Assembly (NCBI GenBank): GCA_944319935.1
Contig: CALUFM010000004.1
Span: 62,001-126,000 of the forward strand
Length of the DNA: 64,000 nt
From: an uncultured Prevotella sp.
Lineage (GTDB): Bacteria > Bacteroidota > Bacteroidia > Bacteroidales > Bacteroidaceae
Reading direction: 5' to 3'
The notes under the pieces are model-generated. The model was not told the origin of the DNA. It did not search any database and saw only the letters and a program-made list of their open reading frames with translations. The translations under genes and the position numbers were made by a program. Positions 59,126 through 64,000 of the stretch are shown one piece after another (the stretch's first letter is position 1; every line of letters begins with the position of its first letter).

Positions 59126-59981
59126 CAACCTTTACGACAGCCGCGCGTGGCGAATGCTCGTAGCAAGATACGGCGAACGTGAGGCTCACGCCATAGTTTA
59201 CTACGTGATGGAAGTGGCGTTCAACATAAAGAAAGCCGACTTCCTGATTGACGGTATTGACGCCCTACTCCCCGAACAGAAGCCAAAGCTGTTCGCCATA
59301 CTTTACAGCGTGGGCGAAGGAACGCCGGTGCAATATGCCGTGGGAGTGGCCGAATTCGGCGGCCGCCACGGCTGGATGTCCGTAGAAGTGCGCCCCGGCG
59401 TGCTTATACCGCGCCCCGAGACGGCCGAGCTTTGCGACATAATCATAGACGACTGCGGGCAAACGCCCGGCCTTGACATCGTTGACATAGGCACTGGCAG
59501 CGGCTGCATAGCCCTCATGTTGAAGTCGGCGATGCCAGAGAGCCGCGTCTTCGCGTGGGACAACTCGCCCGAAGCGTTGGCCGTGACACGTGAGAACGCC
59601 ACGGCGAAGCGGTGCGACATCATAATAGAACGCCAAGACATGCTCGACCTCTGGTGTACCGACCGCCGCTGGGACGTCATCGTAAGCAACCCTCCCTACA
59701 TCCTTAACAAGGAGAAAAAGGACATGGAGGAGCATGTCAAAGGCCACGAGCCGGACTGCGCCTTGTTCGTACCCAACGACGACCCGCTGAGGTTTTACAC
59801 GCCCATAATACAGTACGCTGCCAAGACTTTGCGCCCCGACGGCGCGCTGTATTTCGAGCTTAACCCCCTGACTGCTGACAAAGTGGCCGACAAGGCGCGG
59901 CAAACGGGCTTCAAGGACGTGAGCATAATAGAGGACAGTTACGGCAAGCTGCGCTTTGCCAAATTGAGAATAAACAAGTAA
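59115..59981 (+). CDS. prmC: Release factor N5-glutamine methyltransferase
   Basis: PrmC (288 residues) methylates the GGQ glutamine of RF1/RF2 using SAM. A helical N-terminal domain precedes RPGVLIPRPETAELCD near residue 96, the SAM motif IVDIGTGSGCIALML near 120 and the catalytic NPPY in VIVSNPPYI near 194. The start overlaps the RHH gene. Bacteroidales often keep ribD, prmC and recX close together, as here with the SPFH block between. Confidence 0.94.
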   Translation: MMNDNLYDSRAWRMLVARYGEREAHAIVYYVMEVAFNIKKADFLIDGIDALLPEQKPKLFAILYSVGEGTPVQYAVGVAEFGGRHGWMSVEVRPGVLIPRPETAELCDIIIDDCGQTPGLDIVDIGTGSGCIALMLKSAMPESRVFAWDNSPEALAVTRENATAKRCDIIIERQDMLDLWCTDRRWDVIVSNPPYILNKEKKDMEEHVKGHEPDCALFVPNDDPLRFYTPIIQYAAKTLRPDGALYFELNPLTADKVADKARQTGFKDVSIIEDSYGKLRFAKLRINK

Positions 59982-60001
59982 AAATCGAACAACAAAGCTA
60001 T

Positions 60002-60110
60002 CGTCTTTAATACCTTTAACTCCTTACAGATGTAAATCGACAAGACATTTGTCTTTAACTACTTAGCGAGTGAAACGAGCGGTAACTACTTTAACTCCTT
60101 TAACTACTAA
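60002..60110. repeat. Family B array between prmC and recX
   Basis: CGTCTTTAATACCTTTAACT, then ACATTTGTCTTTAACTACTT, the TAGCGAGTGAAACGAGCG insert and TTTAACTCC units up to the recX start. Confidence 0.85.
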
Positions 60111-60113
60111 AAA

Positions 60114-60560
60114 ATGACCGAACAACAAGCCTACCAAAAGCTCTCGGCATTGTGCGCAAGGGCTGAACACTGCACATACGAGATGGACGAAAAGATGCGC
60201 CGATGGCAACTGCCGGAAGACGAACGGCGGCGTGTGATTGACCGCCTGACCGAAGAAAGGTTCATCGACGAAGAGCGTTACTGCCGCTTCTTCGTGCGCG
60301 ACAAAATCCGACAGAACAAGTGGGGGCGGCGCAAAGTGGAACAGGCTCTCTACATGAAACGCATTCCAGAAGACAGAGTGGCGCGCATCCTCGACGAGGT
60401 TGACCGCGAGACGTACATCGAAATACTGCGCCCGCTGCTGCAAGCGAAGCGCAAGACGGTGAAAGCCAACAGCGACTATGAGCTTGAATGCAAGCTAATC
60501 AGGTTCGCCCTCAGCCGCGGTTTCAGCGTTGACGAGGCCAGGGAGAGTCTTTATTTATAG
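60114..60560 (+). CDS. recX: Regulatory protein RecX
   Basis: A 148-residue, almost all-helical protein made of three-helix repeats. RVIDRLTEERFIDEERYCRFFVRDKIRQNKWGRRKVEQALYMK in overlapping blocks is the family core. RecX binds RecA filaments and limits their activity. recA is not in view. It is flanked by family B arrays on both sides. Confidence 0.92.
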   Translation: MTEQQAYQKLSALCARAEHCTYEMDEKMRRWQLPEDERRRVIDRLTEERFIDEERYCRFFVRDKIRQNKWGRRKVEQALYMKRIPEDRVARILDEVDRETYIEILRPLLQAKRKTVKANSDYELECKLIRFALSRGFSVDEARESLYL

Positions 60561-60706
60561 GAGTTAAGGGAGTAAAGGGAGTTAAAGGAGTTAAAGACAA
60601 ATGCTTTGTAGATAATTACGAAACAACCAACTAAGGTATTGTCTTTAACTCCTTTAACTCCCTTTACTCCCTTAACTCCTGATAAAAACTACTCTAACTA
60701 CTAAAA
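60559..60706. repeat. Family B head-on pair between recX and ccsBA
   Basis: GGAGTTAAAGGAGTTAAAGA with CAAATGCTTTG faces TATTGTCTTTAACTCC units. The pair lies between two converging genes and could form a long hairpin ending both transcripts. Confidence 0.85.
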
Positions 60707-60707
60707 A

Positions 60708-62969
60708 TCAAGCATAAGAGTGCATCCCTCCGAGGAAGTAATTGACTCCGAAATACGTCATTATGATTGTCAGGAAGGCGAGAACCATGAATAGGTGGAA
60801 ACCAACGGGACGGCGGAGGAACGGCAGAGAGGCTTCATGCACGGCCACAGCGTAGACCAGGAGGGTGACAAGCCCCCACACTTCCTTGGCGTCCCAGCTC
60901 CAATATGTGCCCCATGACACGTTCGCCCAGACAGCCCCGACAAACACGCCGACGGCCAACAGCGCGACGGCGGGATACAGAAGCAGGCGCGAAAGCAGGG
61001 CGAGCGAGTCGGTCTGGACGTCAATTCCCGGCGCGTTACGCCCCCTTATAAGGCGCAAAAGGAGAGCCGTAACACCACAGACGAACGTCAGCGACAGCAG
61101 GGCGAACGACATCATGATGACCGAAACGTGGACGCTGAGCAGCGGAGACTGCAACACCGGCATGACGTGGGTTATCTGCGGGTTCATGTAATTGATGTGC
61201 GACACGAGCAAGAAGAAGCCCGACATCAGCAACCCGAACGGCACTATGATGCGGAAACGGCGGCAGACGACAAGCGAAAGCAGCATGACCGACCACGCCA
61301 TGACGAGCATAGTCTCATACCCGTTGGCCATGGGCACGCGCCCGCCGGCCACCCAACGCAGGGCGAGACAGGCCGTAAGAGCAGCCAAGGACACGACGCT
61401 TACCGCCACGCCGGCAACATTTGCCACCTTCGCAGTTTTCCCAATACTCCCATTTCTCCCATTATTTCCATTCCCCCTTACCATGAAATAAATGGCGAAA
61501 GCCACCAAAAGCACGCCCGCCGTGAGGTTGACCATGAACAGGATGGTGGCGAAGGGCACGGCGTTGTACACCCTCTCGGCCTCAACCTGCGCGCCCGTAG
61601 GCAGCGACGAGCCGCCGTTCACCTGCTGGTATTTCAGCATCTTGTCGAAGATGGCGTCAACATGTGCGATGTTTCCGGCCAGCACTTCCTGATAGACAAG
61701 CGAAAAAACGCCCTGCATGTACTTGCGGTGCAGGCTGTCAACAGCCACGCCGTCAAGGTTGTCGGTAGGCGCGTACCACGTCGTCTTGCCCCCAGCCGTC
61801 ACGGGGAAGACCTTCAGCAGAGTGCCGCGGCGCAGGTTCATGACCATCATCAGGCGGTCGTCGATGTCGGCGACATGCTTGTGGAACTCGTCCTGTTGCC
61901 CTTGGTAATACTCTTGGACGTAAGGCCCGAGGATGTATCCGCCCAGCATCTGGTTGAAGAAAGTGTTGACGGAGCAGTAGCGGGGCAACTGCAACGCGTC
62001 TTTCAGCGCGCCCGACTTCACCCTGACCACAGGCTCCGCGCCCCACTCGTCGCCGTAAAATATGAAGCCCGTCAGCACCTGCTCGGCCGTGAACCCCTTG
62101 TAACTCGAGCTTCCGTATAGCTTCTTGGTAAAGTCAACGGCGAACGTCTGCACGGGACACACGCGGTTGTCGTAGAGCATGTACAGTCGGCCGAACTTGT
62201 CAGCCGTCTCTTTCGGCAACACCTTTACAGCCCCCGCGCCCGTAGAAAAGGCCGTTACGGCGAGCAGCGACAGCACCCCACGCCTGAGCAAAGGACTGCG
62301 CAGCAGGCGGCGGTAAGCCCCGCGCGGGTCTACGAGCGTCCACAGCAGCGAGAGGAACAGCAGCCCGTAGCCGGCGTAGGTCAGCGGTATGCCCCACGGG
62401 TCGTAGTTCACGGCAAGCGTGCTTCCGAGCCGGTCGCGGTCGTAGTCGGCCTGGTAGAAGCGCATGGAGCGGTGCGTGTAGATGTTGTTCATCGACACCT
62501 CGGCCTCAGTGGCCACGCCCCCGTCGGTCACGGTGAACTTCGACACGTAGTCGGCTTCGGCCTCCGTGCCGTCGTGGTAGCGTATGTCAAACGTGTCAAG
62601 GCGCATCGTGAACGGCAGTTTGCGCTCCTCAATGCCGCCGTCACGGCCGATTACCGAGTATGCGTCAACGGCCACGCCGCAGCGCAGATGCACCATGCCG
62701 CGCTCACCCGACACGTGGGTGGCCAGCGCGCCGGCCAGTATGAGCAGCAGGGCGAGGTGCAGGGCGAGGACTGACGGACGGCGCACGCGCCTCCTTACGA
62801 TGTAGGCCACGGCAGCGGCGGCCAGCAAAGCCCACAGCGCGACGAACCACCACGCCGAGTAAACGGCGGCGTGGGCGAAGTCGGTGCCCCGCCATTTCTC
62901 GATGAAAGTGGCCGCAGCCATGGCCACGATGACGAGGATGTAAAGGGAAGAAAGGAGTTTTTTCAACAT
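60708..62969 (-). CDS. Fused cytochrome c synthase CcsBA (ResB-ResC)
   Basis: A 753-residue membrane protein joining a ResB/CcsB part (residues 1-470, with early helices, HVSGERGMVHLRCG and a large periplasmic region) to a CcsA part. The WWD-type haem motif reads WGTYWSWDAKEVWGLVTLL near residue 690, and haem-binding histidines are likely in VSHINYM and AVAVHEAS. It attaches haem to CxxCH cytochromes outside the inner membrane (system II). The neighbouring di-haem oxidoreductase would be a client. No -7 box was recognised. Confidence 0.93.
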   Translation of the reverse strand: MLKKLLSSLYILVIVAMAAATFIEKWRGTDFAHAAVYSAWWFVALWALLAAAAVAYIVRRRVRRPSVLALHLALLLILAGALATHVSGERGMVHLRCGVAVDAYSVIGRDGGIEERKLPFTMRLDTFDIRYHDGTEAEADYVSKFTVTDGGVATEAEVSMNNIYTHRSMRFYQADYDRDRLGSTLAVNYDPWGIPLTYAGYGLLFLSLLWTLVDPRGAYRRLLRSPLLRRGVLSLLAVTAFSTGAGAVKVLPKETADKFGRLYMLYDNRVCPVQTFAVDFTKKLYGSSSYKGFTAEQVLTGFIFYGDEWGAEPVVRVKSGALKDALQLPRYCSVNTFFNQMLGGYILGPYVQEYYQGQQDEFHKHVADIDDRLMMVMNLRRGTLLKVFPVTAGGKTTWYAPTDNLDGVAVDSLHRKYMQGVFSLVYQEVLAGNIAHVDAIFDKMLKYQQVNGGSSLPTGAQVEAERVYNAVPFATILFMVNLTAGVLLVAFAIYFMVRGNGNNGRNGSIGKTAKVANVAGVAVSVVSLAALTACLALRWVAGGRVPMANGYETMLVMAWSVMLLSLVVCRRFRIIVPFGLLMSGFFLLVSHINYMNPQITHVMPVLQSPLLSVHVSVIMMSFALLSLTFVCGVTALLLRLIRGRNAPGIDVQTDSLALLSRLLLYPAVALLAVGVFVGAVWANVSWGTYWSWDAKEVWGLVTLLVYAVAVHEASLPFLRRPVGFHLFMVLAFLTIIMTYFGVNYFLGGMHSYA

Positions 62970-62979
62970 TGTTTTCAGG

Positions 62980-63075
62980 AGTTTTCTTTAGGAGTTAAAG
63001 GCAATAGCTTTGTTGTTTTGCTTCTTTTAGGAGTTAAAGGAGTTAATGCAGTCAAGGGAGTTAAAGACAAATGCT
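62980..63075. repeat. Family B array upstream of ccsBA
   Basis: GGAGTTAAAGGCAATAGC and GGAGTTAAAGGAGTTAATGC, ending GTTAAAGACAAATGC. It is followed by about 60 bp without recognised content. Confidence 0.8.
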
Positions 63076-63137
63076 TTGCCGCTTATGGGTTGTTTGATTT
63101 TTAATTGTTACTTGCCAATTCCGCCGTAAGGCGTCTC

Positions 63138-63242
63138 CTGTTTCGCCATAGGCGGCAAAACGCACGGTGAAAGGCCGTCTTTCAGCCTGTAAAAGGGCAT
63201 CTTTTACGGGATAAAAGATGCCCTTTTGGCAATGCGTTGATT
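63138..63242. repeat. Family A palindromic repeat, copy 14
   Basis: AAAAGGGCATCTTTTACGGG and its complement ATAAAAGATGCCCTTTT form a hairpin about 40 bp after the stop codon of the di-haem oxidoreductase; GAAAGGCCGTC precedes it. The core matches copy 3 (GGGCATC). Confidence 0.85.
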
Positions 63243-63274
63243 ATCAAGCTGTTGCCAGCCATCAACGAACGGGG

Positions 63275-64000
63275 TTATATCGACTGCAAGAACTTCACCA
63301 CAGCGTCCCTGTCTTTCTTGGGCAGGTTGTAGAACTTCTCGGCCGACTCGTAAGCGTGGCTCTTCTTGCTGTAAGCGTGCCACATGATGGCCTCAACCTC
63401 GTTGCGCGCGCGGCAGTCGTGCAAGCGGTCTTCCGCGCCCGTGTTCACGCGCGAGAGTCCGCGTCCCCAGAGCGGCGTAGTGCGGCACCATGAGCCGTGG
63501 ATGTCGTTCTTCATATACAGCTTGTGCTGCATCATGTCGCTGTACGGCCATATAGTCTGGTTCTGGTAGCGCGGCAGCGGACGGTCGGCTATGCACTCGG
63601 GCGTCCAGTAGTTGTCGTCGCCGGTAGTCCAAGACGGACGGTGGCACGAGGCGCAACCCATCTCCATGAACAGCGTCTTGCCGCGCTGCACATCGGGGTC
63701 GTTCAGGTTGCGGGCGCGCGGGATGGACAATCCGCGGTGCCATACCATGAGGGCGTAGAACTGGTCGGTGGTCATGTCCGGCTCGAAGTTGTACCACTTG
63801 TTGTCAAACTGGTTGGTCGAAGGGCTCAGCAGGTTCTTCACGGCGTCGGCTATTCCGGCGTCAGTCCCGTCGGCGAAATACGGCGAAGTGGGGTCTTGCT
63901 TGATGGCGTTTATTACGTCGCTGTTCTCCGACATGGCCTTCGCCCATGCGTCGGTGGTGTAAAGCTTGGGGCGGTCGGGACGGCTCACGTTGGTGATGTT
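63275..64000 (-). CDS. Di-haem oxidoreductase-family cytochrome (DUF1111), 3' part
   Basis: The C-terminal 241 residues of a periplasmic c-type cytochrome; the frame is open to the window edge, so the gene continues beyond it. The haem motif CASCHRPSWTTGDD, then LPRYQNQTIWPYSDMMQHKL, RTTPLWGRGLSR and DRLHDCRARNEVEAIMWHAY are the DUF1111 (di-haem thiol oxidoreductase-like, MauG-related) pattern. The usual LHDGRA motif reads LHDCRA here. Reaction unknown; haem attachment would depend on the ccsBA product next door. Confidence 0.9.
   Translation of the reverse strand, partial: NITNVSRPDRPKLYTTDAWAKAMSENSDVINAIKQDPTSPYFADGTDAGIADAVKNLLSPSTNQFDNKWYNFEPDMTTDQFYALMVWHRGLSIPRARNLNDPDVQRGKTLFMEMGCASCHRPSWTTGDDNYWTPECIADRPLPRYQNQTIWPYSDMMQHKLYMKNDIHGSWCRTTPLWGRGLSRVNTGAEDRLHDCRARNEVEAIMWHAYSKKSHAYESAEKFYNLPKKDRDAVVKFLQSI

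Noticed and set aside
63275..64000. NrfA nitrite reductase next to CcsBA
   Set aside because: The CASCH context and the LPRYQNQTIWPYSDMM and RTTPLWG blocks fit DUF1111 di-haem oxidoreductases, not the five-haem NrfA.

Overview
The window comes from a Bacteroidota chromosome, most likely Bacteroidales and probably Prevotellaceae. Supporting signs are: many TAnnTTTG (-7) promoter boxes and no clear Shine-Dalgarno sequences; type IX secretion genes (porU, porV); a type III glutamine synthetase; the lysine route through DapL; an Upf1-like AAA helicase; and families such as Omp28, DUF6029, DUF3316 and DUF1893. Coding DNA is G+C-rich while spacers are A+T-rich and full of repeats. No rRNA, tRNA, CRISPR array, phage or intact insertion sequence was seen. 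The genus is inference.

Layout. 0-16 kb: HAD phosphatase, dapF, dapL, glnN, a secreted pectate lyase, a GYF-domain membrane protein, an MFS exporter, an SF1 helicase, a small hypothetical gene, NDH-2, an EFR1-type flavodoxin/ferredoxin and a hexapeptide acetyltransferase. 16-28 kb (minus strand): ispF, porV, porU with an overlapping FAH-family gene, a CD225/DUF2752/TM2 small-membrane-protein operon, and the rplM-rpsI-rpsB-tsf operon with a leader. 28.5-34.6 kb: a surface-polysaccharide cluster (flippase, FrhB-like iron-sulfur protein, pyruvyl transferase, GT8, convergent GT4). 35-48.6 kb: a doubly frameshifted secreted-protein gene, an ECF S component, DUF1893, two iron-sulfur redox proteins carrying RR signals next to tatAC, a TonB-dependent receptor with a small secreted ORF upstream, and tlpA-DUF6029-Omp28. 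49-64 kb: an ABC ATPase, an S41 peptidase with DUF3316, a topoisomerase IV/gyrase A, ribD, an SPFH/two-membrane-protein/RHH module, prmC, recX, a fused CcsBA cytochrome c synthase and the end of a di-haem oxidoreductase.

The most unusual content lies in the spacers and in a few coding sequences. Several repeat families recur: (A) palindromes built on AAAGGC...GCCTTT whose stem core changes from copy to copy while staying self-complementary, always at transcription-unit borders; (B) 9-bp TTTAACTCC arrays, often paired head-on; (C) AGCAGACAAG arrays, also paired head-on, one with perfect 70-bp arms that supply the stop codon of ispF; (D) CCTCCCC...GGGGAGG palindromes. Families C and D are also found in frame inside three protein genes (helicase, aldo/keto reductase, polyferredoxin), which recalls the Rickettsia palindromic elements. 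An 88-bp repeat at 27.8 and 45.1 kb shows pairing-preserving changes and is a candidate structured RNA. A 230-bp inverted repeat at 28.0 kb has a half copy at 54.9 kb.
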